A DNA stretch of 64,000 nucleotides from Actinomycetota bacterium (GCA_009711295.1 WLST01000001.1:58371-122370); one strand, 5' to 3'; shown: positions 16,450 through 26,615, numbered from the stretch's first letter. Notes: a model not told the origin generated them from the letters alone. A program made the numbers and translations.

Positions 16450-19113
16450 ATGTTAAACATGAAACCTTTTTCTGCTCGTTTAGGTGCTGCTGTTGTGCTC
16501 ATTGCCGGGCTCCTTGCATTCTCATCGCCGACCGTGCCTGTGCAGGCCGATGCTGGTGAAACGGTCACCGCAAGTCGCGCAGTTGCTGGAAGTTTGTCTG
16601 GTGGTTCAAACCATATGTGTCTCCTTAAAAACAGCAATGTTTACTGCTGGGGTCTCAATACGTATTTCCAACTAGGCGATGGAACGACAACAAGTCGAAA
16701 CACCCCACAATTGGTAAGTGGTTTAACTTCGCCAATTTCGGTATCGGCTGGAGGCGGTCAGTCGTGTGCGGTGCAAGCGGACCATAAAATTTTATGTTGG
16801 GGGAATAGAGGGGGATACTCCAACCCAAACCCAATCGGTGCTCCGACCAAAGTGCAAAGGACGGTTGGCCTCTCAACACAAGTTGTAGACGACGCTACAT
16901 ATGTAGATATTGGCGGGAGTGGCTCTGGCACTGAAACAGGTTGTTACATCACTACATCAAACGAACTTTGGTGCTGGGGTGAAAATAGTGGCGGTCAAGT
17001 GGGCGACGGAACTGCCGCTGACGTGCAGAGCGCAGTGCGAATTGCCGGCTTGCAAGTGATCGCGGTATCAGTTGGACCAAATCACACCTGTGCGGTGATT
17101 CAAGGCGGTTCTGTGCAGTGCTGGGGAATGGATGACTACGGCCAGCTTGGTGATGGTGCGGCCGGAATGGGAACGTACACCGACTCGCCTGCAACAGTTG
17201 GCGGTGTTTCCGGGGCAGTTGGCATTTCAGTGAACGGATTTCACTCGTGTGCATTGATTCAAGAGGGGAACGTTAAATGTTGGGGTGCAAACTTTGACAG
17301 TCAATTAGGGGATGGAATTAACGCAAGTGGATCTTCCGCAACTCCAGTTGATGTTGCTGGAATATCGACCGCAAGGGGCATTTCAGCTGGGTCGAATCAT
17401 ACGTGTGCAATTCTCGCCAACGGAACAGTGAAATGCTGGGGTGATAACTCAAAGTTGCAAGGTGGGCGAGTTGGCAATAAATCGGCTACTCCCGTTCTGG
17501 TCGATGGAATCACTGGTGCAACCGCAGTGAGTGCAGGGGCAAACCACACCTGTGCGCTCATTGGGAGTAATGACCTGAAGTGTTGGGGCAACGGGGGCAG
17601 TGGAATTCTGGGCGACGGAGTTTCTGTCGCAGACACCGCAACTCCTGTTTCCATTGCGAGAAAAGTGGAGCAATCCCTTACCGCATCGAGCATTACTGCG
17701 AAGACGGTGAACGACACAACAATTTCACTCGCGGGTGTTGCCACTGCGTCAAGTGGTGCTGCGGTTGTCTATTCAAATATTCCTGGTAATTCAGGTATTT
17801 GTGATGTCTCGGGAACTTCTGTGTCGGTGCTTGGCACGGGAGTATGCAAAGTGCAAGTAGAAGCTCCCTCTTATGGGTTCTTTATGACTGCATACGACAC
17901 GGTGGAGTTCTCTATTTCTGGAGTAGCACCTACAGTTTCAACGGCTGACGCAACAAGCATCGCAGTCACTTCGGCAACACTTAATGCAACAGTAAACGCG
18001 CGTTATTTATCCACATCAGTCAGTATTGAGTACGGCACAAGTGCCACGCTTGCTGGTGCAACAACGGTCAACGGCACGGCGGTTACTGGTTCCACGAATA
18101 CTGTGAGCACAGCATCTGTTACTGGTTTGATATCTGGCACCACGTATTACTTCCGGGCGCAAGCAACGAACAGTGCTGGTTCAACTACTGCCACAGCAAT
18201 CAAGAGTTTCACCACGCTTGGTGGAAAGCCTTCTGCAACGACAGCAGTTGCTTCTGGCATTTCCGCCAATAAGGCAACCCTCAATGCGTCGGTTAATGCC
18301 AATGGTGTTTCTACAACTGTGAAATACCGAGTTGGTAAATCGGCCGACCTCACTGGCGATGTCACGGTGTACGAAGGTCGTACCGTTACCGACTTCGCAG
18401 ATGAATCGGTTCCTGTCTCTATCAGCAGCCTTGTTGAGATGGCGACGTACTACTACCGAGTGGAAGCTACAAACTCTTTCGGTACTGCAACGGGTGAAAT
18501 CAAGTCATTCACTACTGCTCGTCCGGTGGGCGTGACTATTAATAGCGCTGCTGAATTCACCAACAAGAAAACGGTTGTGTTGTCGGTAACTGGAGCCTCG
18601 GGTTCAGTGTCGGCAATAGTGTCGAACGACGGTGGGTTCGGATCTTCAGAAACCTTCACGCTTGTTGATGGTTCTGCTGAAATTAACTGGACCTTGATTT
18701 CGAGTCGCGATGAGCGCTTGCCAAAGCAGGTGTACGTCAAGTTCGTTTCGCGATTTGGTACACAGTCATCGAACTATCAAGATGACATCATTCTTGACAC
18801 CACTGCTCCTGTTTTGAGCGACGCTGTTGCTGTGGCGACGACTGCTCCTGCTAGTGCAGTGAGTGTGGCTTCTGTGCGCGCCGCGAAAAAGAACGGTGCA
18901 AAAATTACCGTGCGAGCAGTAGACGCAAACTCGGGTATCGGTTCGGTGGAAATGCGTTCAGGGGCGAGTAAAAAAGCCACGAGTGTGAAATATGCAAACC
19001 CAAAGGCAAAGTCGCAAACACTAACCGTGAATACAAAGGCGAAAGCGTTGCAGGTACGGGTTATTGATCGTGCCGGAAACCCTTCTCCATGGAAGACAGT
19101 TAAGGTGAAATGA
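16450..19113 (+). CDS. Secreted RCC1-repeat (seven-blade) protein with C-terminal Ig/FN3-like domains (paralog 1)
   Basis: Signal peptide; seven repeats of xxCx(n)CWGxNxxxQLGDG; FN3-like segments; conserved C-terminal domain ending VRVIDRAGNPSPWKTVKVK. Confidence 0.9.
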   Translation: MLNMKPFSARLGAAVVLIAGLLAFSSPTVPVQADAGETVTASRAVAGSLSGGSNHMCLLKNSNVYCWGLNTYFQLGDGTTTSRNTPQLVSGLTSPISVSAGGGQSCAVQADHKILCWGNRGGYSNPNPIGAPTKVQRTVGLSTQVVDDATYVDIGGSGSGTETGCYITTSNELWCWGENSGGQVGDGTAADVQSAVRIAGLQVIAVSVGPNHTCAVIQGGSVQCWGMDDYGQLGDGAAGMGTYTDSPATVGGVSGAVGISVNGFHSCALIQEGNVKCWGANFDSQLGDGINASGSSATPVDVAGISTARGISAGSNHTCAILANGTVKCWGDNSKLQGGRVGNKSATPVLVDGITGATAVSAGANHTCALIGSNDLKCWGNGGSGILGDGVSVADTATPVSIARKVEQSLTASSITAKTVNDTTISLAGVATASSGAAVVYSNIPGNSGICDVSGTSVSVLGTGVCKVQVEAPSYGFFMTAYDTVEFSISGVAPTVSTADATSIAVTSATLNATVNARYLSTSVSIEYGTSATLAGATTVNGTAVTGSTNTVSTASVTGLISGTTYYFRAQATNSAGSTTATAIKSFTTLGGKPSATTAVASGISANKATLNASVNANGVSTTVKYRVGKSADLTGDVTVYEGRTVTDFADESVPVSISSLVEMATYYYRVEATNSFGTATGEIKSFTTARPVGVTINSAAEFTNKKTVVLSVTGASGSVSAIVSNDGGFGSSETFTLVDGSAEINWTLISSRDERLPKQVYVKFVSRFGTQSSNYQDDIILDTTAPVLSDAVAVATTAPASAVSVASVRAAKKNGAKITVRAVDANSGIGSVEMRSGASKKATSVKYANPKAKSQTLTVNTKAKALQVRVIDRAGNPSPWKTVKVK

Positions 19114-21521
19114 TGCGTAGTGTTCGTAAGGTCTTTGTAGTTGCCACCGCTGTATTTGCATCGTGTTTTGTGCCGTTACAGGCGCAAGCGGAAAGTGGTG
19201 AAGTTCCGGCCAGCAATACTGCAGGCCAAAGTGCGGCCGGGCGTATCAGTGTGGGCGGCGGATTCGCTTGTGTAGTGATGTCGGGCTCGGTGTATTGCTG
19301 GGGCGAAAACGACGGTGGTCAACTGGGTGTGGTTGATGGAGTGAACAAGAGCACTGCAGTGAAAATTGCCGGAATCTCTACCGCGGTCAGCGTGGCTGCT
19401 GGAGATAACCATGCCTGTGCTTTGCTCTCTAGCGGACGTGTTTCATGTTGGGGAACAAACGCTGAGTTCCAATTGGGAAATGCCGACACAAGTGTTAACG
19501 GTCCAGTAGAAGTGGGCCAACTCACCGATGCCACTGCTATTGCATCGGGAACTGACTTCAGTTGTGCGATTTCCACCTCCAATGGTGCCGTATGTTGGGG
19601 TGCATCTACTCGAGGCCAATTGGGTGTCACCATTGGCACCACCGGTGGGCATAGGCATGAGCCCCAACTTGTAGATGGACTTCGTACTGGTGTTGATTCC
19701 ATCGCTGCTGGCGTGTCACATGCGTGCGCAGTGAAAACCGATGGCAATGTGTGGTGCTGGGGTACAGCAACTCAAGGTTCGCTAGTGGGATACTTGGGTA
19801 ACCTCACTTCAAATTTTTCTGAATTACCAGTTCGTGTTCGGGTTTCCTCTGGCGGAGCGCCTGCATATGTAACTGACGCAGTTTCCGTATCTGGAGGTTC
19901 CGGTAATACTTGCGTGCTGAGAAGCACTAGTGGAATTTATTGCTGGGGTACGGATAGCTACGGGAAAATGGGGAACTCCACAACAGGGTCTCTCGACAAT
20001 TCAAATGTTGGCACGGGAGGCGGAACGCCATGGGCGTTACCGGTATTGGCTATCGCCGGTCAAGGGGCTTCGTCATTTTCTGGTGCTGTTTCGGTTTCTT
20101 TGGGAGATGAGCACTCGTGTGCTCTGGTAACGGGAGCAACCGTGAAGTGTTGGGGTCAGAGTGTTGACGGTCGTGTGGGAAACAACACCACCACTCCTAA
20201 CCTCAACTACCCAGTAGCGGTGAATGCCCTCACCAACGTTGCCGCTGTTTCAGCGGGCGCTAACAGTACGTGCGCTCTCACCACTTCAGACACTGTGTAT
20301 TGCTGGGGAAAAGGAACTTCAGGGCAAATTGGTAATGGTGCGTTGTTGTCGGCAACCACACCACGTCTCGTATCAGCAGCAGCGAACCCAGGTGTATCAC
20401 TTGCTGCAATTAGCGGTAGGTCGATGACATCGGCGCCGTTCAGTGTTTCTGCAACTGTTGCTTCAGGTGCAACGCCAACGTACAGCAGTTCAACTACATC
20501 TATCTGTACGGTCAGTGGTTCCACTGTCACGCTCATTGGGCCGGGTACGTGCACGGTTGTTGCTGAAGTAGCTTCCTCTGGTTTTTACTCTGCCGGGTCG
20601 GCATCGCAGAGTTTTACTGTCGAGTCTGCATTGCCACCAACGGTCACTACTTCTTCGGCTACATCTATTGCTGCTACCAGTGCAGTTTTGAATGGTGTGG
20701 TGAACCCCAACGGAGCAGAAGCAACCGTTAGCTTTCTTGTTGGCACTAGCCCCACGCTTGTGGGAGCGTCAACTGTTGAGTCGAAAGTGTTAACTGGTAA
20801 CACGTCAGAAGAAGTGTCGCAAAAAACAGGAACACTTCTCGAGGCCACTACGTATTACTTCCAAGCTGTTGCCAAAAATGTTCATGGAACCACAAAAGGT
20901 GACATCCGTTCATTCACTACCGGGCGTCCTATTGGAGTATCCATCAACGACGCTGCCGAATTCACGAATAAAAAAACTGTTGTGGTGTCGGTTACTGGGC
21001 CATCTGGTTCCGTGAAAGCAATTTTGTCGAATGACGGTGGCTTCAAGAGTTCAGAGACCTTTGACTTGGTAGATGCTTCTGCCGATATCAATTGGACCTT
21101 GCTGGCCAGTCGCGATGAACGCTTGCCAAAAATTGTTTATGTGAAGTACATCTCGCGGTTCGGTACCACATCAAGCACTCCATCGTCAGACGACATCATC
21201 CTTGACACCACGGCTCCTGTTTTGAGCACCGCTACAGCAGTCGCTACCACCGCTCCCGCGACTGCGGTGAGTGTTGCTTCTATTCGTGCTGCTAAAAAGA
21301 ATGGTGCAAAAATTACAGTGAAAGCGGTTGACGCAAACTCCGGGATTGGTTCAGTAGAGATGCGCTCTGGGGCCAGTAAAACGACAACGAGCATTAAATA
21401 TGTAAACCCGAAGGCGAAGTCGCAAACTTTAACTGTGAATACCAAGGCGAAGTCATTGCAGGTGCGGGTTATCGACCGCGCTGGCAATCCTTCGCCTTGG
21501 AAGACCGTTAAAGTTAAATAA
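19110..21521 (+). CDS. Secreted RCC1-repeat (seven-blade) protein (paralog 2)
   Basis: ATGA overlap with previous gene; signal peptide; seven C…CWG repeats; C-terminal domain nearly identical to paralog 1. Confidence 0.9.
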   Translation: MMRSVRKVFVVATAVFASCFVPLQAQAESGEVPASNTAGQSAAGRISVGGGFACVVMSGSVYCWGENDGGQLGVVDGVNKSTAVKIAGISTAVSVAAGDNHACALLSSGRVSCWGTNAEFQLGNADTSVNGPVEVGQLTDATAIASGTDFSCAISTSNGAVCWGASTRGQLGVTIGTTGGHRHEPQLVDGLRTGVDSIAAGVSHACAVKTDGNVWCWGTATQGSLVGYLGNLTSNFSELPVRVRVSSGGAPAYVTDAVSVSGGSGNTCVLRSTSGIYCWGTDSYGKMGNSTTGSLDNSNVGTGGGTPWALPVLAIAGQGASSFSGAVSVSLGDEHSCALVTGATVKCWGQSVDGRVGNNTTTPNLNYPVAVNALTNVAAVSAGANSTCALTTSDTVYCWGKGTSGQIGNGALLSATTPRLVSAAANPGVSLAAISGRSMTSAPFSVSATVASGATPTYSSSTTSICTVSGSTVTLIGPGTCTVVAEVASSGFYSAGSASQSFTVESALPPTVTTSSATSIAATSAVLNGVVNPNGAEATVSFLVGTSPTLVGASTVESKVLTGNTSEEVSQKTGTLLEATTYYFQAVAKNVHGTTKGDIRSFTTGRPIGVSINDAAEFTNKKTVVVSVTGPSGSVKAILSNDGGFKSSETFDLVDASADINWTLLASRDERLPKIVYVKYISRFGTTSSTPSSDDIILDTTAPVLSTATAVATTAPATAVSVASIRAAKKNGAKITVKAVDANSGIGSVEMRSGASKTTTSIKYVNPKAKSQTLTVNTKAKSLQVRVIDRAGNPSPWKTVKVK

Positions 21522-23884
21522 TGCTCTTTCTTCGTCGCATAGTTGTTTCTACTCTTTCTCTCGTTGCGGTGTGTGTCGCACCAATTCAGGTTCGTGCCGA
21601 TTCCGGGGAAGCGCTGACATCTCAGCAAAACGCGGCGGGGCAATTGTCCTTAGGCGGAAGTTTTTCCTGCGTCCTTGTTTCGGGTGCGGTTTACTGTTGG
21701 GGTGATAACCACTCGGCGCAGTTGGGTCAGCCATCGACGGTCTTTAGTAGCGCAGTTCCTGTAGCAGTCCCTCAAATTTCAACCGCCACTCAAATTTCTG
21801 CAGGCGAGAATCACACATGTGCGGTTTTGGCGAACGGGTCGGTTGTGTGCTGGGGTCTTAACTTCAATTTGCAGCTCGGCCAAGTGGGTGTACCAAAGAA
21901 TGCCACTCCTACGGCCGTGGCTGGAATCTCGGGTGCAACAGCTGTTTCCTCTGGGTCGCTGCACTCTTGTGCCATTGTCGCCGCAGGCGCAGTGAAGTGT
22001 TGGGGCGGTGGAGCATCGGGCCAGCTGGGAAGTGGCACATCTGATTCTGCTACGCCCATATCTGTTCCGGGAGTGAGTGGAGCCACCGCAATTTCTGTGG
22101 GTGCGGAACATTCATGTGCTGTTGTCACCAACGGTGGAGTGAAATGTTGGGGCAGCGAGACCGATGGTGAACTGGGAAATGGACTTCCAGATAATGAAAC
22201 CCAACAAGGGCCTGTGTCGGTTGTGTATGACAGCAATGGTCAAGTGCTCACGGGAGCAGTTGGCATCACTTCAAGCACAAACTCGAGCTGTGCGTTGATG
22301 TCTAATCAGCATGCTTATTGCTGGGGGTCAACCATGTTTAATGAGTTAGGAAATGATCCTCAGGTTTCGCCTCGCATAAATTCTGCTAAAGAATTTAAGT
22401 CACCTGAAACGTGGCAGGCAGTCACTGATATCACCCATATTTCTGCCGGCGAGTATTACACGTGCATTATCCGCAATAATGGAGTTCCGTATTGTTTGGG
22501 TGACAATCTTTCCGGTGAATTAGGTGATGGAACAGATAACTATTCCATGTTCCCTACGCTTCAAAACATTGTTGGAGTTCCTGCCGCGGCTGTTATCACT
22601 ACTAGTCGTGGTCATACCTGTTCTATGAGTACTCAACTCGCAGTGATGTGCTGGGGGACGGGCAACTCCGGGCAAATTGGGAATGGCTCAATAGATGATT
22701 CATACACACCCGTTGCGGTAACCGGAGTAGCCCCACAAACCATTTCATTTGGCGCACTAGCGGGCAAAGCATTAGGTGATGCGCCATTTACATTGTCTGC
22801 CACAGCGTCTTCCGGTGCAGCGGTGAGTTTTTCTTCATCAACAACAAGTGTGTGCACCGTGAGCGGTGTAACCATCACGCTTGTGGGCGCTGGCACATGT
22901 TCCATTGTCGCAAGCAGGGCTCCTTCAGGTATCTACGCCGCAGCAACATCGGTAACGCAATCATTCACCGTTTCTGGCGGCAAGCCGGTGGTGTCAACAG
23001 GAACTGCCACAACGCAAAGCATTAAGGCGACAATGCGCGGAACAGTCAACCCTGGCGGAATCGATACGTCGGTGGTGTTTGTTTATGGCAAAGATTCGAA
23101 ACTAGTTGGCGTTACTTCAACAACAGCCGTCACAAAAACGGGAACCACCTCTGAAGAAGTAAGCACCGTGGTGTCTGACCTCTCAACGAATACCACTTAC
23201 TACTATCGCATCGAAGCCACCAATGCTCTAGGTAAGTCAGTTGGTGACATTATTTCCTTCACCACAAAGCGCCCCGAGGGTGTCACCATTAATGATGAAG
23301 ATGAATTCACGAAGTCAACGAAGGTAACTGTTTCTGTCGTGGGGCCAACCACGGCTGTGAGTGCTTTGGTGTCGAACGACGGCAGTTTCCGAACTACGAA
23401 AACGTTTGACCTTGTTGAAGGTGCTGCCGATATTTCATGGACACTGCTCGCAACCCGCGATGGTTCTTACACCAAAGTGGTGTACGTGCGATTCCAATCG
23501 AAGTTCGGTACCAAGTTGAGCGATAGCACCGATGACATCATTGTCGATACATCAAAGCCAGTTCTTGATTCTGCGTCAGCTAAGGCTTCCAGTGCATTCT
23601 CTGGCGCAGTGTCGATAGCTGCAGTAAAAGCAGGTGGCGCGAAAATTACCGTTAAGGCAAAAGATTCCATTTCGGGGGCAGGCTTTGTGGAAGTGCGTAG
23701 CGCAGCGAACAAGAAGTCAACGGTTGTTGCTTTCAAGAAGTCGCCCACCAAAGTAAAAGTGATGGGAATGCCACGAGTTACCTCCGACACCGTGAGTGTG
23801 AACACCACTGCAAAGCGACTTCAGGTGCGTGTGCTCGATAAAGCTGGAAATGCTTCCAGTTGGAGTTGGCTCATCGTTCGTTAA
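21521..23884 (+). CDS. Secreted RCC1-repeat (seven-blade) protein (paralog 3)
   Basis: TAATG overlap with previous gene; signal peptide; seven C…C(W/L)G repeats; related but more divergent C-terminal domain. Confidence 0.9.
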   Translation: MLFLRRIVVSTLSLVAVCVAPIQVRADSGEALTSQQNAAGQLSLGGSFSCVLVSGAVYCWGDNHSAQLGQPSTVFSSAVPVAVPQISTATQISAGENHTCAVLANGSVVCWGLNFNLQLGQVGVPKNATPTAVAGISGATAVSSGSLHSCAIVAAGAVKCWGGGASGQLGSGTSDSATPISVPGVSGATAISVGAEHSCAVVTNGGVKCWGSETDGELGNGLPDNETQQGPVSVVYDSNGQVLTGAVGITSSTNSSCALMSNQHAYCWGSTMFNELGNDPQVSPRINSAKEFKSPETWQAVTDITHISAGEYYTCIIRNNGVPYCLGDNLSGELGDGTDNYSMFPTLQNIVGVPAAAVITTSRGHTCSMSTQLAVMCWGTGNSGQIGNGSIDDSYTPVAVTGVAPQTISFGALAGKALGDAPFTLSATASSGAAVSFSSSTTSVCTVSGVTITLVGAGTCSIVASRAPSGIYAAATSVTQSFTVSGGKPVVSTGTATTQSIKATMRGTVNPGGIDTSVVFVYGKDSKLVGVTSTTAVTKTGTTSEEVSTVVSDLSTNTTYYYRIEATNALGKSVGDIISFTTKRPEGVTINDEDEFTKSTKVTVSVVGPTTAVSALVSNDGSFRTTKTFDLVEGAADISWTLLATRDGSYTKVVYVRFQSKFGTKLSDSTDDIIVDTSKPVLDSASAKASSAFSGAVSIAAVKAGGAKITVKAKDSISGAGFVEVRSAANKKSTVVAFKKSPTKVKVMGMPRVTSDTVSVNTTAKRLQVRVLDKAGNASSWSWLIVR

Positions 23885-23902
23885 TGGTGGTTCAATGGTC
23901 AT

Positions 23903-24952
23903 ATGGACCGGCGACGTTTTCTATCTCAGGCACTGGGCATTGCCGTGGGCGGGGTTGTGTGGTCGGCCTGTGGTGGCTCGAAGCAACTGTTGCAAAGTAG
24001 TGACACCATTGCATCGTTGGCGAACAACACGTTGGTCATTCCCGATGCTCCCGTTGCTGCAGCCGGGGAGATTGCCCCATTCATCACTCCGCAGTCAAAG
24101 TTCTTTCGCATCGATACAGCAATTGGTTCCACACCTCAACTCAAAACTGCCGATTGGAAACTACGTATTCACGGATTGGTAGACAAAGAAGTCACCTTGA
24201 CTATGGCCGACATTCTGGCGTTGCCACAGGTAGAGCACGTCATCACCCTCGGTTGTGTTTCAAATGAAGTCGGCGGCGACCTCGTTGGCAATGCCCGTTG
24301 GGGTGGAGTGTTGCTAGCCGACGTGTTGAAACTTGCAGGTGTGCAAAAATCGGCAACTCAACTTGCGAGCACCAGCATCGATGGCTGGACATGCGGTACC
24401 CCAGTAGACGCAGTTTTTGATGGGCGGCCGGCAATGCTCGCTACCTCTATGAATGGTGAACCACTCACTGCCGAACATGGCTTTCCCATTCGCATGATTG
24501 TTCCTGGTTTGTTTGGTTATGTTTCTGCAACAAAGTGGGTGACAGATATGGAACTCACTACTTGGGAAGGTTTCCAAGCATATTGGTTGCAGCGTGGTTG
24601 GTCGGAGCAAGGGCCAATGCTTGCTTCAAGCCGCATCGACACACCACGCAATGGCGATGAATTAGTAGCAGGAAAGGTACCCATCGGTGGCCTTGCATGG
24701 GCGCCACGTGCTGGTGTGGCAAAAGTGGAAGTACAAATAGATGAAGAGCCGTGGCGAGATGCAGATGTGGTTCCAGGGGGAACAGGTGACACCTGGGTGC
24801 AATGGCGAACGAAGTGGAGTGCGGTCGCGGGGAATCATCGCATAGTGGTGCGTGTTACCGATGCCAATGGAGTTGTACAAGATCCAGAAATACGACCGGT
24901 TGCCCCTAGCGGTATCACGGGTTACCACATCATCAAAGTGACTGTCGTCTAG
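23903..24952 (+). CDS. Tat-exported molybdopterin-dependent oxidoreductase (sulfite oxidase fold)
   Basis: MDRRRFLSQALGIAVGGVVWSACGG Tat/lipobox; Moco Cys in HVITLGCVSNEVGGDLVGNARWGGVLLADVLKLAGV; C-terminal dimerisation-like domain. Confidence 0.88.
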   Translation: MDRRRFLSQALGIAVGGVVWSACGGSKQLLQSSDTIASLANNTLVIPDAPVAAAGEIAPFITPQSKFFRIDTAIGSTPQLKTADWKLRIHGLVDKEVTLTMADILALPQVEHVITLGCVSNEVGGDLVGNARWGGVLLADVLKLAGVQKSATQLASTSIDGWTCGTPVDAVFDGRPAMLATSMNGEPLTAEHGFPIRMIVPGLFGYVSATKWVTDMELTTWEGFQAYWLQRGWSEQGPMLASSRIDTPRNGDELVAGKVPIGGLAWAPRAGVAKVEVQIDEEPWRDADVVPGGTGDTWVQWRTKWSAVAGNHRIVVRVTDANGVVQDPEIRPVAPSGITGYHIIKVTVV

Positions 24953-24969
24953 CCACACACCCGTCGCCT

Positions 24970-25695
24970 ATGGTCATGGGCATGGGTTTCTTTTCAAACA
25001 TCAAGCAGCGGCGTGCAGAAAAAGAAGCCCTCGAGCAAGCAGCTGCCGAGCAAGCCCAACACGGCACATGGCAATCGCAGTCCGAACAACTCGATGTCAT
25101 GATCAATGCTGTCGAGCGTTGCGGCAACAACGACATTGAGGGTCTCTTCGACCCATACGAAACCGGTTTCATTTTAAAAAAAGATGAATACGCCATTGGC
25201 CTCATCGCCAATTGTGCACTCTTGGAAACGCGTCGGTCAGCTTCCACATATCAAGGTGGGTACGGCGGAGTTTCATTTCCTCTCTTTGGAAAAGTACGTC
25301 TGAACACTGGTCGCTCAAAAGGCAAACTCGTTCCTGGTGAAGAATCAATTACCTCTATTTCCGATGGGGAAGTGCTCATCACTAATAAGCGCGCAATGTT
25401 CCGCGGCGACACGAACAACAAAGAGTGGCCCTATTCCAAACTCATGGCCTGTGAGCATCACCCCGAGGGGTACACCACCTTTGCAGTGTCGGCTCAGACG
25501 AAAACCACCGGGTTTGCCTATGGTGCCGACGTGGCCAATGAAGTGCAGTTTCGCCTTGAACTCGGCATTGCTATTAGTAATGAAACGACCGATCAGCTTT
25601 TGGCCCAACTACGGGTAGAGCGCCAGCAGCTCGACGCTAAAAAACCTTTGCCGCCGCCGGTGGTTGGGCTGTCAAATGGGGAAAATCCCCGATAG
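24970..25695 (+). CDS. Hypothetical protein
   Basis: Complete ORF with coding character; no recognised family. Confidence 0.65.
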   Translation: MVMGMGFFSNIKQRRAEKEALEQAAAEQAQHGTWQSQSEQLDVMINAVERCGNNDIEGLFDPYETGFILKKDEYAIGLIANCALLETRRSASTYQGGYGGVSFPLFGKVRLNTGRSKGKLVPGEESITSISDGEVLITNKRAMFRGDTNNKEWPYSKLMACEHHPEGYTTFAVSAQTKTTGFAYGADVANEVQFRLELGIAISNETTDQLLAQLRVERQQLDAKKPLPPPVVGLSNGENPR

Positions 25696-25715
25696 ATTGG
25701 CGTTTCCGATTCATC

Positions 25716-25792
25716 GGGCGTTTAGCTCAGTTGGCTAGAGCGCTTCCCTTACAAGGAAGATGTCGGGGGTTCGAGTCCCTCAACGCCCACCA
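25716..25792 (+). tRNA. tRNA-Val (anticodon TAC), CCA encoded
   Basis: Acceptor GGGCGTT/AACGCCC, anticodon loop CTTACAA, 3' ACCA. Confidence 0.97.
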
Positions 25793-25858
25793 TTATTCCT
25801 TTGCGCTGAGTGTCACTCGTGCCTGTAAGAAGACCCTGCCGGTATCAACCGCTCCAAT

Positions 25859-26458
25859 TTATTTGACGAGGAAGCCGTCGATGGAAAGCAATATTGCTTC
25901 CAACATCTCTTCATCGCTCGGGCGGTGCTTGTCGATATCTGACAAATACAAGCCAAGTACCGTTCCTTGCACCACCAGTGCAAGAGCTCGCATATCGCAA
26001 GAGGGAACAATGAAGCCGCGGTCGCGCGCCATTTGGTATACCTCAACTGCTCGGTCAATAAACAAACTATTGGCGTGAGCAATGGAAGCCATCATGTCGG
26101 GACGTTTCGTAGCTGCACCAAAGGTGGTGATACGCACGGCACGTTGCGGCCAACGTCGAGTGTTCACGATGACCGCAAGGAGGCCTCGAAGATTCGCCCG
26201 GTATTCCTCAGGAGTTGACGAGGCCTCAGTCACCTGAGCGATGTATTCAATGTCTTCAGCAGCCGTTGCAAGGAATCGTGATATTTGTGCTTCAGACACC
26301 AAATTGTCGCGGGTCTGAAAGTAGTACTTGATCATTCCTTGAGTAACACCGGCATTCTTGGCCACGGCGACAACCCGCAAACTGGCTTCGCCACTGGCGT
26401 CAATGATTTCGATGGCGGCTTGCAGAATTCGTTCACGCACATTGTGATCATCTGTCAT
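25859..26458 (-). CDS. TetR family transcriptional regulator
   Basis: N-terminal HTH: RERILQAAIEIIDASGEASLRVVAVAKNAGVTQGMIKYYFQTRDNLVSEA. Confidence 0.92.
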   Translation of the reverse strand: MTDDHNVRERILQAAIEIIDASGEASLRVVAVAKNAGVTQGMIKYYFQTRDNLVSEAQISRFLATAAEDIEYIAQVTEASSTPEEYRANLRGLLAVIVNTRRWPQRAVRITTFGAATKRPDMMASIAHANSLFIDRAVEVYQMARDRGFIVPSCDMRALALVVQGTVLGLYLSDIDKHRPSDEEMLEAILLSIDGFLVK

Positions 26459-26540
26459 GTTCGGTAATCCTGCCTTTCGCCAGTATCAACACAGCGCGGA
26501 TGCGCCATTGGGAAGAAGCGTTTTGATTTGCTTTTCCACG

Positions 26541-26592
26541 ATTATAGTCCTATATTATTTATTAATATATTTTATAACAATTTTATCTACGC
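26541..26592. promoter_or_regulatory. AT-rich intergenic promoter region between divergent TetR and RCC1-OmpA genes
   Basis: attatagtcctatattatttattaatatattttataacaattttatctacgc: conspicuously AT-rich against the surrounding composition. Confidence 0.45.
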
Positions 26593-26615
26593 AACGCCCA
26601 AAGAGGTTTCACACC

